From Bacteroidia bacterium (GTDB lineage Bacteria > Bacteroidota > Bacteroidia > B-17B0 > Aurantibacillaceae), in assembly GCA_022841465.1 (NCBI GenBank), contig JALHRL010000006.1, forward strand, positions 89,921-153,920: a stretch of 64,000 nucleotides of DNA, read 5' to 3'. The position numbers and the translations under genes are program-made. Positions 16,867-26,229 of the stretch are shown piece after piece (the stretch's first letter is position 1; each line of letters starts with the position of its first letter). Below the pieces are notes generated by a model. It did not search any database, was not told the origin of the DNA, and was given only the letters and a program-made list of their open reading frames with translations.

Positions 16867-18435
16867 TTATTTTTTTAGTTCAATATACATATTCACTTCT
16901 TTTTGGTAAGAAGATTTGTCGAGTATTTCAATGTAATGTTTGTAATCTTCAAAATCGGGTGAATAACAATTTAAAGTGTATTTACCTGGGCCTAATATTA
17001 TAATAAATCTTCCTGATGCAGGATTAGGTATGTAATTTCCAATAATTTCATTACTGATATTGTTTTGTACTGTAATATATGTTTCGGGATATTTGATAAG
17101 TGATACTTTATCTTTTGCTAAAATGTTTCCAATTATTACAGTATAATCAATTTCAACTTCATTAAAAGTTACTCTATAAATATCATAATCGCCATTACCA
17201 CCTCCACGCAGTGAAGCAACATAACCATATCTTCCATTTTTTGAAATTCTAAAGTTGAAATCATCAAATGAAGTGTTTACGGGATATCCAATGTTTTTTA
17301 TTTTGTCAAACAAATTGGTTTCAGGGTTAATTTCAGCTTTAAAAATATCATATCCTCCCATACTGCTTAATCCTTTGCTGCTAAAATAAATGCTTTTGCC
17401 GTCAGGAGAAAGATTAGGAAAGTCTTCATCGTTATTCGTGTTTACATCTTTTCCTAAGTTTTGCGCTTCTCCCCATTTGCCATTTGGTAATTTTCGGCAT
17501 AAATACAAATCGGTTCCGCCAAATCCTCCCTTGCGGTTGCTAGCAAAATAAATGATAGTTCCATCATTATTAATACAGGCAGAAATTACCTCTCCGTCTC
17601 CGTTTATTTGCGGTGGTAAGGCTTCCGGTTTAGAAAATTGTCCTTTTGCATTTTGTTGCGTAATGTAAATACTTCCTTGTCCTTTATTATTGGTTTTGTA
17701 AATAAGTAGAATATCTCCTTTTGAGTTCATTCCAATAACTTCATCACCGGAATTAATTTCTGATATAGGGGATTCAATTGGTTTTGCTTCTAAAAATTCT
17801 CCTTCTTGTACTTTTGAAATATAGATATTGTTTATGAATTGACCGTTTGGTAATTTTTCAGAATCTTTATTTAAAGAGCGCTTACTGTTAAACACAATAA
17901 ATGATTCGTCCTCGGCAACAAATGGGTAAAAATCGGCAAACTGAGAGTTAATATTTTTTCCAAGATTATAAAACGTAACATTTAAAGGGAACTTAATTAA
18001 CTCTTTGCCGTTAAGGCAATGTTGTATTTGTTGTTCAGTTTCTAAAATCTCTTTATCGTCTTTTTTTAATTTGCTTTTGTATTTCTCAAAACTAGAAATT
18101 GCCTCTTCAAATCTATTGGCATATTGGTATGCTCTTCCGAGTAAATAATAAGCTTTATTGTTTTCATTATTTATTCTTACAACATTTTCTAAATAAGGAA
18201 TTGCTTTAGATTTATTAATGTTTGAGTTTAAATAACAAACAGCTAAATTGTAATTGTAATTTTCGTTTTTAGGCTCCTCTTTTACTAATTGCAAATAATC
18301 TTCTAAAGCTTCCTCGTAGTTTTCAGCTTTAAATTTTACTAGTGCAGCATTTTGAAGATTTTTTAATTCTTTTTGGGCCAAGCCAACCTTGGAAACAAAT
18401 AAGCAAACAATAATTAATGAAAGTATTTTGTGCAT
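16867..18435 (-). CDS. TPR and WD40-like (PD40) repeat protein, no OmpA domain
   Basis: 522 residues: signal peptide (about 1-20, ending KVGLAQ), TPR region (about 25-150; NYNYNLAVCYLNS, AYYLLGRAYQYANRFEEAI) and a PD40 beta-propeller (about 165-410). The propeller repeats include FIVFNSKRS, IIYFASNRKGGFGGTDLYLC and SIYFSSKGLSSMGGYDIF. A carboxypeptidase-regulatory-like sandwich ends the protein. Bacteroidota proteins with this order, including T9SS PorE, usually finish with an OmpA peptidoglycan-binding domain; it is absent here. A one-mismatch -7 element (TAATTTCG, minus strand, 18455-18462) precedes the gene. Confidence 0.85.
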   Translation of the reverse strand: MHKILSLIIVCLFVSKVGLAQKELKNLQNAALVKFKAENYEEALEDYLQLVKEEPKNENYNYNLAVCYLNSNINKSKAIPYLENVVRINNENNKAYYLLGRAYQYANRFEEAISSFEKYKSKLKKDDKEILETEQQIQHCLNGKELIKFPLNVTFYNLGKNINSQFADFYPFVAEDESFIVFNSKRSLNKDSEKLPNGQFINNIYISKVQEGEFLEAKPIESPISEINSGDEVIGMNSKGDILLIYKTNNKGQGSIYITQQNAKGQFSKPEALPPQINGDGEVISACINNDGTIIYFASNRKGGFGGTDLYLCRKLPNGKWGEAQNLGKDVNTNNDEDFPNLSPDGKSIYFSSKGLSSMGGYDIFKAEINPETNLFDKIKNIGYPVNTSFDDFNFRISKNGRYGYVASLRGGGNGDYDIYRVTFNEVEIDYTVIIGNILAKDKVSLIKYPETYITVQNNISNEIIGNYIPNPASGRFIIILGPGKYTLNCYSPDFEDYKHYIEILDKSSYQKEVNMYIELKK

Positions 18436-18633
18436 GATTTTATTTAATTGAAAACGAAATTACAAAAACAATTCTAATATAAATAACCAGGTGATATCTT
18501 CTCAAAAACTCATAATTATCTGATTTAGTAACTGTTAAGATTAAAATGTGTTTTCGCTATTTAATATTAAGTTTTTTATTTTATTTCTGAAGTAAAAATA
18601 GAGACAAACAGTTTTTCGTATCTTTATCAAGTT

Positions 18634-19686
18634 ATGGAAAAAAGAAATATTTCAGTAACCATTATTATACTTAGCTTAATTAATGCAGTTATAATTGCGT
18701 TGGTTATGTTTCTGCTGGCTTATTACAAAAATTATCCCATAAATATTGATTTTATTTTATTTAGTTTGTTTATAGCCTTTTTAGGTAGTTTTTTTGTTAT
18801 TTATTTTTATTACTACGAGGTAGTAAATAAAAGAGTTGTTGATTTATCAGAAAAAATAAGAACTACATTTTTAAGTAAAGATATACCTCTTAAACAAAAC
18901 TTATTGGAGGAAGCAGATGGCTTGGCTCAATTAGATGAACGAGTAAATCAACTAATTGATATAAGAGAAAAAGAAAGGATGCAGTTTGAAAATTTAGATA
19001 GTTACAGAAAAGAATATTTAGGAAACGTTTCACACGAATTAAAAACACCCATTTTTAATGTACAAGGGTATATTGATACATTAATTAATGGAGGAATAAA
19101 TGATCCTGAAATTAACATGGATTATTTAAAACGAGCCGATAAAAGCATTGACAGAATAATAAATATTATTGATGATTTGGAAACAATTACCCAATTGGAA
19201 AGTGGTGAAATGCATTTAGAAATGGAGAAGTTTGACATAACCAATTTGTGTAAAGATATTTATAGTCAACTTGAATTAAATGCAGCAAAAACCAATATTT
19301 CTTTATTGTTAACTAAAAAATACGACAAACCAATTTATGTGATTGCTGATAAATTTAGAATAAGACAAGTGCTTGTGAATTTAATTACAAATAGTATTAA
19401 ATACGGGAAAGAAAACGGAAAAACAACCATTAATATTAGTAATTACAATGATGATGTTATTATAGAGGTTTCTGATAATGGTATGGGAATAGAAGAAAAA
19501 CATTTGCCCCGTTTGTTTGAACGATTTTATAGAATTGATAAAGGCAGAAGCAGAGAGCAGGGCGGAACCGGCTTGGGTTTAGCCATAGTAAAACATATTT
19601 TAGAGGCGCATAAAAAATCTATTCATGTTGAAAGTGTAGTTGGTAAAGGAACAAAATTTACTTTTTCTTTAAAAGCAACAACTTAA
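18634..19686 (+). CDS. Membrane sensor histidine kinase (PhoR-like)
   Basis: 350 residues: two membrane segments (about 8-30 and 37-60) with almost no loop between them, so little extracytoplasmic sensor. A linker follows, then HisKA with phospho-acceptor H134 (NVSHELKTPI), and HATPase_c with N-box NLITNSIKYG, G1 VSDNGMGIEE, F-box LFERFYRID and G2 GGTGLGLAIVKHI. It autophosphorylates and passes phosphate to a response regulator. No regulator is adjacent; the best candidate in the window is the PhoB-like protein at 11.3 kb. A TATCTTTA (18619-18626), one mismatch from the -7 consensus, precedes the ATG by 7 bp. Confidence 0.92.
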   Translation: MEKRNISVTIIILSLINAVIIALVMFLLAYYKNYPINIDFILFSLFIAFLGSFFVIYFYYYEVVNKRVVDLSEKIRTTFLSKDIPLKQNLLEEADGLAQLDERVNQLIDIREKERMQFENLDSYRKEYLGNVSHELKTPIFNVQGYIDTLINGGINDPEINMDYLKRADKSIDRIINIIDDLETITQLESGEMHLEMEKFDITNLCKDIYSQLELNAAKTNISLLLTKKYDKPIYVIADKFRIRQVLVNLITNSIKYGKENGKTTINISNYNDDVIIEVSDNGMGIEEKHLPRLFERFYRIDKGRSREQGGTGLGLAIVKHILEAHKKSIHVESVVGKGTKFTFSLKATT

Positions 19687-20304
19687 TTACAGTATTAAGC
19701 TGTTTTGTAATAAGCCAATAATTGTTGGGTATGAGTTTTTTAAAACTACATTTTTAATATCCTCTCCTTTAAACCAAACAGCTTCTTCAATATTTTCTTC
19801 GGTTTGAGGAATTAACTTACCTTCATAATTAGTATGCATTAAATACCAATAGGTTTTTTTAAGTATGTATTCTCCTTTTAATAAATAAATATGGTAAGTG
19901 TTCTCTAGTTTTTTTACAATGGTTAAGCCACCAACACCGCATTCTTCTTCACACTCTCTAATTGCAGCTTTTTGGGGTGTTTCCTCACCATCTATTTTTC
20001 CTTTGGGTAAATCCCATTTCCCTAATCGTTTTATAAATAAGTAACTACTTTTGTTTTGAATTAAACCCCCGGCCGCTTCTATATATTTAAAATGTTTTTT
20101 TATTTCTTTGTATACTATTTCCGGATTTTTATCAATAATGGAAATGTTTTTATTAAGGGTTCCAGTTAAAAACTCCATTAAAGTTTTATTTAAATCGGAA
20201 TTAATTTTATCTAAATCAATCAAAAAATCCTGATTTGTAATTACTTCATCTCTTTTTTCATAAATAACAATCTTTTTGTCATTATAATATATGGTTTTGT
20301 TCAT
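19687..20304 (-). CDS. Nudix hydrolase
   Basis: 205 residues. The C-terminal two thirds form a Nudix fold with a complete box at about 99-121, GKIDGEETPQKAAIRECEEE followed by CGV, matching GX5EX7REUXEEXGU, so the metal-binding glutamates are present. The N-terminal 80 residues (TIYYNDKKIVIYEKRDEVIT) are a separate small domain of unknown role. Preceding residues KRLGKWDLPKG are typical of NUDIX proteins acting on nucleoside diphosphate derivatives. Substrate unknown. The stop abuts that of the histidine kinase with no gap. Confidence 0.9.
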   Translation of the reverse strand: MNKTIYYNDKKIVIYEKRDEVITNQDFLIDLDKINSDLNKTLMEFLTGTLNKNISIIDKNPEIVYKEIKKHFKYIEAAGGLIQNKSSYLFIKRLGKWDLPKGKIDGEETPQKAAIRECEEECGVGGLTIVKKLENTYHIYLLKGEYILKKTYWYLMHTNYEGKLIPQTEENIEEAVWFKGEDIKNVVLKNSYPTIIGLLQNSLIL

Positions 20305-20335
20305 AATTTCACCCTTTAATTAATACCTATTCAAC

Positions 20336-20343
20336 TACATTTG
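20336..20343 (+). promoter_or_regulatory. -7 promoter element for pyrE, leaderless spacing
   Basis: TACATTTG fully matches TAnnTTTG. The predicted +1 is about 20347, one base before the ATG at 20348, leaving no room for a ribosome binding site. Confidence 0.55.
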
Positions 20344-20347
20344 TGTT

Positions 20348-21007
20348 ATGACATCTTTTGACGAAGCATCTTATAAAGTTGCGGAATATTTATTACAAAT
20401 AAAAGCGGTAAAGTTACAACCCGACGAACCTTTTACATGGGCCAGTGGCTGGAAATCTCCAATATATTGCGATAATCGGAAAACACTGTCTTATCCAAGC
20501 ATCAGAACCTACATTCGACATCAGTTTGTTAACGCCATTAATAAGGAGTTCGCTAAGCCCGATGTTATAGCGGGTGTTGCCACTGGAGGTATTGCCCAAG
20601 GGGCTTTGGTGGCCCAGGAAATGGGTTTGCCTTTTGTTTATGTACGCAGCGAGGCAAAAAAACATGGCTTAACGAATATGATTGAGGGAGTTGTTGAAAA
20701 AGGACAAAGCGTAGTAGTAATTGAAGATTTAATAAGTACCGGAGGCAGCAGTTTAAAGGCTGTTGAAGCATTGCGTGAAAAAGGTTGCGTTGTTAAAGGA
20801 ATGGCCGCCATTTTTACTTATGGTTTTGATTTGGCAGAAAACAATTTTAAGAAAGCTAAATGTAAATTGGCAACTTTAACCAACTATAATACCCTTATTA
20901 ATGTTGCTTTAGATAAAGGTTATATCTCTGAAAAGGATATTGCCGGATTATCTGACTGGAGGGTTAGTCCGGATACCTGGAAGCAATCTGAAATAAAATC
21001 AAAATAA
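20348..21007 (+). CDS. pyrE: Orotate phosphoribosyltransferase
   Basis: 219 residues. It makes OMP from orotate and PRPP in de novo pyrimidine synthesis. The motifs are FTWASGWKSPIYCDNR (about 24-39, orotate side), VYVRSEAKKHGLTNMIEG (about 97-114, the flexible lysine loop) and the PRPP site VVVIEDLISTGGSSLKA (about 121-137). It heads an operon of four closely packed genes. A full -7 match one base from the predicted +1 suggests a leaderless transcript. Confidence 0.96.
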   Translation: MTSFDEASYKVAEYLLQIKAVKLQPDEPFTWASGWKSPIYCDNRKTLSYPSIRTYIRHQFVNAINKEFAKPDVIAGVATGGIAQGALVAQEMGLPFVYVRSEAKKHGLTNMIEGVVEKGQSVVVIEDLISTGGSSLKAVEALREKGCVVKGMAAIFTYGFDLAENNFKKAKCKLATLTNYNTLINVALDKGYISEKDIAGLSDWRVSPDTWKQSEIKSK

Positions 21008-21008
21008 A

Positions 21009-21761
21009 ATGAAAAAAGTAATTTTAATTTTTTTGGTGTTTGTGGCCGTAAATATAAGTGCACAAATGCATAATTCATCTATTGATACCAGAAACTACAT
21101 TGAAGTTACCGGTTCAAGTGAAACGGAAATTGTGCCGGATGAAATTTACATAACCATCATTTTAAAAGAAAGATTTGAAGGAAAAGATAAAATTACAATT
21201 GAAAAGCAAGAAGCCTTATTAAAACAAGCATTAACTGATTTAGGAATTCCTTTAGCTGATTTAAGTTTAAGTGATGCAAATGCCGATTACCGAAAGGTAA
21301 AAATGAGTAAGAAAGATTTAATTGCTACTAAAAGCTATTTATTAAAAGTGTTAAACGTTGCTAGTTTAGATAAGATTTATAAGAAATTAGACGAACAGAA
21401 TGCAGAAGATGCATTTGTATCTAAATTAAACCATACTAAGCTGCAAGAATTTGCAAAAGAAAACAGAATGAAGGCAATAAAAGCAGCAAAAGATAAAGTA
21501 GATTATTTGCTAAGCGCTGTTGGTCAGCAAGCCGGTAAACCCTTGGTTATTGATGAAGTAGAAAACACCATATACAATAAACCGGGTGGTGGAAACACTA
21601 ATCCTTATTATTACCGTAATAACAGAATGAGTAATGCAATTCAAACGGTAACATCTTATGGTGATGACGGGTTTGTGGGCGACGGAAATAATGATATTTC
21701 TTTTACAAAAATTAAAATAAAAGCTTCTTATTTTGTGAAATACGAAATTCTTTCAAAGTAA
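21009..21761 (+). CDS. SIMPL-domain (DUF541) exported protein
   Basis: 250 residues with a signal peptide (KKVILIFLVFVAVNISAQ) and a SIMPL/DUF541 fold. Family features are the early IEVTGSSETEIVPDEIYITI (about 31-50), a middle region DLSLSDANADYRKVK, and the C-terminal segment TKIKIKASYFVKYEIL. SIMPL proteins are periplasmic or surface proteins of poorly defined function; in other bacteria they have been linked to stress and signalling. A Gly/Asn/Tyr-rich insertion (about 197-212) is present. It starts 1 bp after pyrE. Confidence 0.86.
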   Translation: MKKVILIFLVFVAVNISAQMHNSSIDTRNYIEVTGSSETEIVPDEIYITIILKERFEGKDKITIEKQEALLKQALTDLGIPLADLSLSDANADYRKVKMSKKDLIATKSYLLKVLNVASLDKIYKKLDEQNAEDAFVSKLNHTKLQEFAKENRMKAIKAAKDKVDYLLSAVGQQAGKPLVIDEVENTIYNKPGGGNTNPYYYRNNRMSNAIQTVTSYGDDGFVGDGNNDISFTKIKIKASYFVKYEILSK

Positions 21762-21762
21762 A

Positions 21763-22173
21763 ATGGCTCTTTTTTCAATTCCCAGTAATGAATTACAAAC
21801 TGTAACAGAAAGCAAGAAACTGTTTGAGTTTTTAACCGATTTTAAAAATTTTGGTTCTATTTTACCGGAAGATAAGGTAGAAGGTTTTACATTTGATAAC
21901 AACTCTTGTTCTTTTAGCATTAAGGGAATTACCCCAATGAAAATAGTTTTAAGCAACAAAATTCCGTATAAGGAAATTTATTTTACAAGTGATGGTTTAG
22001 GAAAATTTAATTTTAATTTAAGAGTAAATTTTGAGGAGAATTTAAACAATACAGCTACGAGTAAAGTTGTTTTAGGTGGAGAATTAAACCCCTTTATTTT
22101 AAAAATGGCAGAAAGCGCTTTAAAATCCTTAGTAGATTCTATGAATACAAAACTTTCTCAATTACAATTATAA
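21763..22173 (+). CDS. SRPBCC-like small protein
   Basis: 136 residues with the pattern of a START/SRPBCC helix-grip fold: ESKKLFEFLTDFKNFGSILP near the N-terminus (about 16-35), central strands, and a long C-terminal helix (PFILKMAESALKSLVDSMNT). Such proteins bind hydrophobic ligands in a cavity; the ligand is unknown and the assignment is by fold pattern. No signal peptide, so cytoplasmic. It is 1 bp from both neighbours, which ties its expression to pyrE. Confidence 0.72.
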   Translation: MALFSIPSNELQTVTESKKLFEFLTDFKNFGSILPEDKVEGFTFDNNSCSFSIKGITPMKIVLSNKIPYKEIYFTSDGLGKFNFNLRVNFEENLNNTATSKVVLGGELNPFILKMAESALKSLVDSMNTKLSQLQL

Positions 22174-22174
22174 G

Positions 22175-22453
22175 ATGCAAATAAACGCCGCTATACAATT
22201 GTTACCTTTTGGTAATGATGCAGAAAAATATAAAATAATAGATAATGCCATTTCTTTAATTCAAAAAAGCGGGTTAAAGTATAAAGTTTGTCCTTTTGAA
22301 ACAGTTGTTGAGGGTAAACCGGAAAATGTTTATCAATTAATTGAAGCAATAAGAGAAACAAGTTTAAAAAACTGCAGCGATGTTTTAATAAACATTAAAA
22401 TACACTCGGCAAATAGAGATTTGTTTTTTGATGAAAAATTAGAGAAGTATTAA
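22175..22453 (+). CDS. Thiamine-binding (MTH1187/YkoF, DUF77) family protein
   Basis: 92 residues with the ferredoxin-like DUF77 fold: QINAAIQLLPFGND (about 2-15), YKVCPFETVVEGKPENVYQL (about 36-55) and SDVLINIKIHSANR. Members bind thiamine or related pyrimidines and form tetramers. The last gene of the pyrE operon; its stop shares TTAA with the convergent SpoIIE-type phosphatase. The role next to pyrimidine synthesis is unproven. Confidence 0.8.
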   Translation: MQINAAIQLLPFGNDAEKYKIIDNAISLIQKSGLKYKVCPFETVVEGKPENVYQLIEAIRETSLKNCSDVLINIKIHSANRDLFFDEKLEKY

Positions 22454-23907
22454 ATTTTTACACCAATAATTAAAATATCATCTACTTGTTCTAATTCGCC
22501 CTTCCAGTTAACAATCGCTTCGTCTAAAATTTCCTTTTGCTCTTTAAAGGGCTTGTTGTAATTCTGAAGCAATAGATTTTCTAAAGTTTTATATCTGAAT
22601 TTTTTCCCTCCGGTTTTACGGGCTTCTTTATCTTTACCGCCAAATTGATCGGGGTAACCATCTGATAAAGTATAAATACAATCACCGGTTTTTAAATCAA
22701 TTTCATGCAAGGTAAAAGGTTTAGGATCCGGAAAAAAACCACAAGGTTGTTTATCGCCCTTGTACTCTACAATTTCAGCTGTTTTATTTTCGTTTTCACG
22801 TACAATATAAAATCCGTTGTTAGCAGCAGCATAACTTAACTTTAGTTTTTTTCTATCTAAACAACATAAAACAATATCCATACCGTCTTTACTTTCTGTT
22901 GCTCCGCTACCTTGTCTTAAAGTGTTAATTATTCTTTCGCGTGTTAAGTTTAATACTTCATTTGGGCTGGTAGCAATTTTTTGTGTAATAATTTCTTCCA
23001 TAAAAGTTAAACCCAACATGGTCATAAATCCACCCGGAACCCCGTGTCCTGTGCAATCGGCTGTTGCATAGTAAATTTTATCGTCTTTTTCTTGCATCCA
23101 ATAAAAATCACCACTTACAATATCTTTTGGTTTAAATAAAACAAAGCTGTCTTTAAACACCTCGGTAAACTTATTTTCAGCAGGAATTAACGATTGTTGA
23201 ATTCGGCTGGCGTAATTTATACTATCGGTAATTTCTTTGTTTTTTTCTTCTAGAATATTTTTTTGTTCTGAAATTTCCTCACTTTGTTTAGAGATGATTA
23301 TGTTTTCTGCTTCAATAATTTCTTTTGATTTGGCTAGTTCTAATCTGCTTTTAATTTCATTTAATGTTAAACGATACCTTGTTCTAATGAGAAATACACT
23401 AAAAATATTAACTGTTAAAACCAATAAACCACCATTAATTACAAATTCATCAACAGACAAATTACTGTTTAATTTGTAGTAAATAATATTACTAATTATA
23501 GTTGCAACTAATATAATGATGGAATACCAAATTTCCCACAAAACCAACATACCCACACCTATAAATAACACCATATAAGCAAAAGCATGCTTTTGAAAAT
23601 GTTCTAAATCCATTACGCTCCACATGTAAGCGTTTTGTATAGAAATTCCTAAAACTAAAACAAACATGCAGGCATAGATGTCTATTTTTAGAAATTTTTT
23701 AGAGACAAGAAGCAAAAGGGTTATGCCTGAAACAGCTGCTCTAAAAGTGAAAAAAGCTATCCATTTTTCCGGTAAAACAAATAAATCGCTAATAAACCAA
23801 ACTAAATTTAAGGCAATACCAACCCATGCAGTAATAACGTGAAACCTTTCAGTAGATTTTGAAAAGGCGGTTTTTACTTCTTGTTCAGATATTTTTATTT
23901 CTTTCAA
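22450..23907 (-). CDS. Membrane-anchored SpoIIE/RsbU-type PP2C phosphatase
   Basis: 485 residues: an N-terminal block of about six membrane segments (20-190), a coiled coil (about 195-245, LELAKSKEIIEAENIIISKQ) and a PP2C SpoIIE domain (about 260-485). Metal-binding motifs are DIVSGDFYW, ATADCTGHGVPGGFMTMLG and YTLSDGYPDQFGG. These enzymes dephosphorylate STAS-type anti-anti-sigma proteins in partner-switching systems; no obvious kinase partner is adjacent. The start is TTG at 23907, because no in-frame ATG lies upstream. Confidence 0.9.
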   Translation of the reverse strand: MKEIKISEQEVKTAFSKSTERFHVITAWVGIALNLVWFISDLFVLPEKWIAFFTFRAAVSGITLLLLVSKKFLKIDIYACMFVLVLGISIQNAYMWSVMDLEHFQKHAFAYMVLFIGVGMLVLWEIWYSIIILVATIISNIIYYKLNSNLSVDEFVINGGLLVLTVNIFSVFLIRTRYRLTLNEIKSRLELAKSKEIIEAENIIISKQSEEISEQKNILEEKNKEITDSINYASRIQQSLIPAENKFTEVFKDSFVLFKPKDIVSGDFYWMQEKDDKIYYATADCTGHGVPGGFMTMLGLTFMEEIITQKIATSPNEVLNLTRERIINTLRQGSGATESKDGMDIVLCCLDRKKLKLSYAAANNGFYIVRENENKTAEIVEYKGDKQPCGFFPDPKPFTLHEIDLKTGDCIYTLSDGYPDQFGGKDKEARKTGGKKFRYKTLENLLLQNYNKPFKEQKEILDEAIVNWKGELEQVDDILIIGVKI

Positions 23908-23947
23908 CTTAATTTTACTGTTACTAAATTTAATGGATTATTCTTAA

Positions 23948-25606
23948 TTAAACAACTTCTGTTAAAAGCTCTGCTTTTGAGCTGCCGTTATATTGAATGA
24001 TAAGGGTTTGGTTTTGTTTTTCTATAATATTTTGGTTTTGTGCTAATTTAAAATTAAACGATAACGGCAACATAACAAAGCGGTACTTATGATGATTTAG
24101 GCCTAGCTTATTAATAAGTTCAAATTTTTTGTTTTTAGGTATTTCACTTAAAATTAATTCTTTTGGTTTTACTTTAAAGTGTAAATAATAATCTACGGCT
24201 ATTAATTCTTTTAATACAATATCTTGCGGAAATTGTTTAACCGAATAATCGTTAAGTATTTGGTAAATATCAAATAAGGAGAATTTATGAAAATCACTTA
24301 CTTGTTTAAAATAACTCCCTAAACCTATTAAAAAATCAAAAATACCGTACTTGTTGCAAACGTATTTTAAAGTGTTTGTAGCGCGTTTATCATTCCAGTA
24401 AATTTCCAAAGCATGTTCTAAATTTACAATTTGTTCTAACTCTTTCTTTGATAAATAGTTACTTTCAATAATTTGGTAGGGTGGGGCTGCATCAAATTTA
24501 AAACCGTGCTCCTGGTGTTTGTGCCTTACCGGCGTGCCTTTTAAAAACTTTAAAAACCCCAATTGTAGTTCGGGTGCAAACAATTTAAATACTTCTTCAA
24601 AACTATGTTTAATGTCATTCATGTAATCGTAAGCCATGCCTACAATTAAATCTAAGTGCAGTTCTACTTTATTTTCAACTTGTTTTATAATATCTTTTGT
24701 TTTCTCGAAATTTTGTTTTCTGCTAACCTCTAGGTTTGCTTTTTGATTTACACTTTGAATTCCTATTTCAAAACGAAATAAATTTTTTGGAGCTTCTTCA
24801 TTAATAAATTTAATTATTTCCGGATGTAAAATATCAGCGGTAATTTCAAATTGAAAAATGTTATTGGGTTTTCTGTTGGCAAGAATAAACTTGAAAATAT
24901 CTAGCGTAAAATCTTTTTTAATATTAAAAGTTCTGTCTAGAAACTTAATTACGCGCCCGTTATTTATTAAATAGAGTAAGGTGTTTTTTATATGTTTATC
25001 TGGTAAATATCTTACTTTATTATCTAAACTCGCTAGGCAAAATTCACATTTATAAGGGCATCCGCGCGATGTTTCAATGTACAATACTTTATTTTTCAGT
25101 TCTTCGGGTTTATCATGCGCATAAGGCATTATATCTTCATACAATTTAATATCAAAGTTTTTGCCCGGCGGGTTTACTATGGTTTGTTCGTTTTCTTTTC
25201 TAATTAAACCATTTATGGTGTTTACGTTTGGGTATGAATTAATAAATTCAGAAAAAGGGTTTTCACCTTCTCCATAAATTATATAATCTACCTCTTCTCT
25301 GCAAATCACATCTTCCCAATCATAACTCACTTCCGGCCCGCCTAAAAGTATTTTTGCATTTTTATTTTTTTGCTTTATAAGTTTGGCAGTTTCTAATGTT
25401 TGCGTAATGTTCCATATATAACAACTAAAGGCAATAACTTCAAAGTCTTTACAATAGTTTGCAATTTCATTTAAATCTTCTTTTATAGAAAACTCTTTCC
25501 ATTCTAAACCTTTATGGTGTTTATTTAATGAGTACAATAACCTAATTGCCAAATTGGTATGAATGTATTTGGCATTTAAGGTGGTAAGAAGTACTTTATT
25601 ACTCAT
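23948..25606 (-). CDS. B12-binding-domain radical SAM protein (DUF4080 type)
   Basis: 552 residues. The N-terminal cobalamin-binding-like Rossmann domain (about 1-140; LLTTLNAKYIHTNLAIRLLY, ILLGGPEVSYDWE) is followed by a radical SAM core. The 4Fe-4S cysteines are in ETSRGCPYKCEFCLAS (about 180-195, CxxxCxxC). The C-terminal third resembles DUF4080. The family is widespread and functionally undefined; a methyl- or group-transfer reaction on an unknown substrate is possible. A TATCTTTA, one mismatch from the -7 consensus, lies 8 nt before the ATG and predicts a 5-nt leader. Confidence 0.88.
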   Translation of the reverse strand: MSNKVLLTTLNAKYIHTNLAIRLLYSLNKHHKGLEWKEFSIKEDLNEIANYCKDFEVIAFSCYIWNITQTLETAKLIKQKNKNAKILLGGPEVSYDWEDVICREEVDYIIYGEGENPFSEFINSYPNVNTINGLIRKENEQTIVNPPGKNFDIKLYEDIMPYAHDKPEELKNKVLYIETSRGCPYKCEFCLASLDNKVRYLPDKHIKNTLLYLINNGRVIKFLDRTFNIKKDFTLDIFKFILANRKPNNIFQFEITADILHPEIIKFINEEAPKNLFRFEIGIQSVNQKANLEVSRKQNFEKTKDIIKQVENKVELHLDLIVGMAYDYMNDIKHSFEEVFKLFAPELQLGFLKFLKGTPVRHKHQEHGFKFDAAPPYQIIESNYLSKKELEQIVNLEHALEIYWNDKRATNTLKYVCNKYGIFDFLIGLGSYFKQVSDFHKFSLFDIYQILNDYSVKQFPQDIVLKELIAVDYYLHFKVKPKELILSEIPKNKKFELINKLGLNHHKYRFVMLPLSFNFKLAQNQNIIEKQNQTLIIQYNGSSKAELLTEVV

Positions 25607-25649
25607 TGCAAGGGTAAAGATAAGTTATTATATCATTTGTTTATTGGTA

Positions 25650-25680
25650 TTTGCAAAATGAAGCTTTTAGATTATATTTG
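25650..25680 (+). promoter_or_regulatory. Full -33/-7 promoter for the DUF1761 gene
   Basis: TTTG at 25650-25653 and TATATTTG at 25673-25680 are separated by 19 bp, the spacing of the Bacteroides -33/-7 promoter. The predicted +1 is 25684, giving a 19-nt leader. Confidence 0.6.
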
Positions 25681-25702
25681 ATTTTAACTAAAACAATTAA
25701 AC

Positions 25703-26197
25703 ATGAATTTTATAGCAATTGGAATTTCCACACTAGTGCCGATAATAATTGGCTTTGTATGGTACCATAGTAAAGTTTTTGGAAATGCCTGGATGAAGGC
25801 TGCCGATATGAACGATGAGAAAATTAAAGGTGCTAATATGGGTGCAATTTTTGGAGTTTCTATTATTATGTCGTTTTTATTAGCCCTTATTATGCAAGTA
25901 ATTTCAATACATCAAGTGCATTTTGGTTCAATTCTCATGTTTCAACCTGATTTTAAAGAAGCGGGTTCTGTTTCCTCAGAGCTTTATAAAAAAATAATGG
26001 ATTTATACGGCCACAGTTACCGAACCTTTAAACATGGTTCTTTCCATGGGATAATTGCAGGTTTGTTATTAGTTACTCCTGTTATTTCAATTAATGCATT
26101 GTTTGAACGAAAAGGTTTTAAATACATAGCCATTAATGCCGGATATTGGGTTGTTTGCCTGGCAATTATGGGTGGTATTGTTTCGGTGTTTGAATAG
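25703..26197 (+). CDS. DUF1761 membrane protein
   Basis: 164 residues with four hydrophobic segments (about 2-20, 50-68, 111-131 and 141-160). The N-terminus IGFVWYHSKVFGNAWMKA (about 16-33) is the DUF1761 signature. An inner-membrane protein without assigned function. It has its own well-spaced promoter and is followed 33 bp later by a T9SS gene. Confidence 0.82.
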   Translation: MNFIAIGISTLVPIIIGFVWYHSKVFGNAWMKAADMNDEKIKGANMGAIFGVSIIMSFLLALIMQVISIHQVHFGSILMFQPDFKEAGSVSSELYKKIMDLYGHSYRTFKHGSFHGIIAGLLLVTPVISINALFERKGFKYIAINAGYWVVCLAIMGGIVSVFE

Positions 26198-26229
26198 TTT
26201 AATTTTATAAAACTTTAAAAAGTATAATT

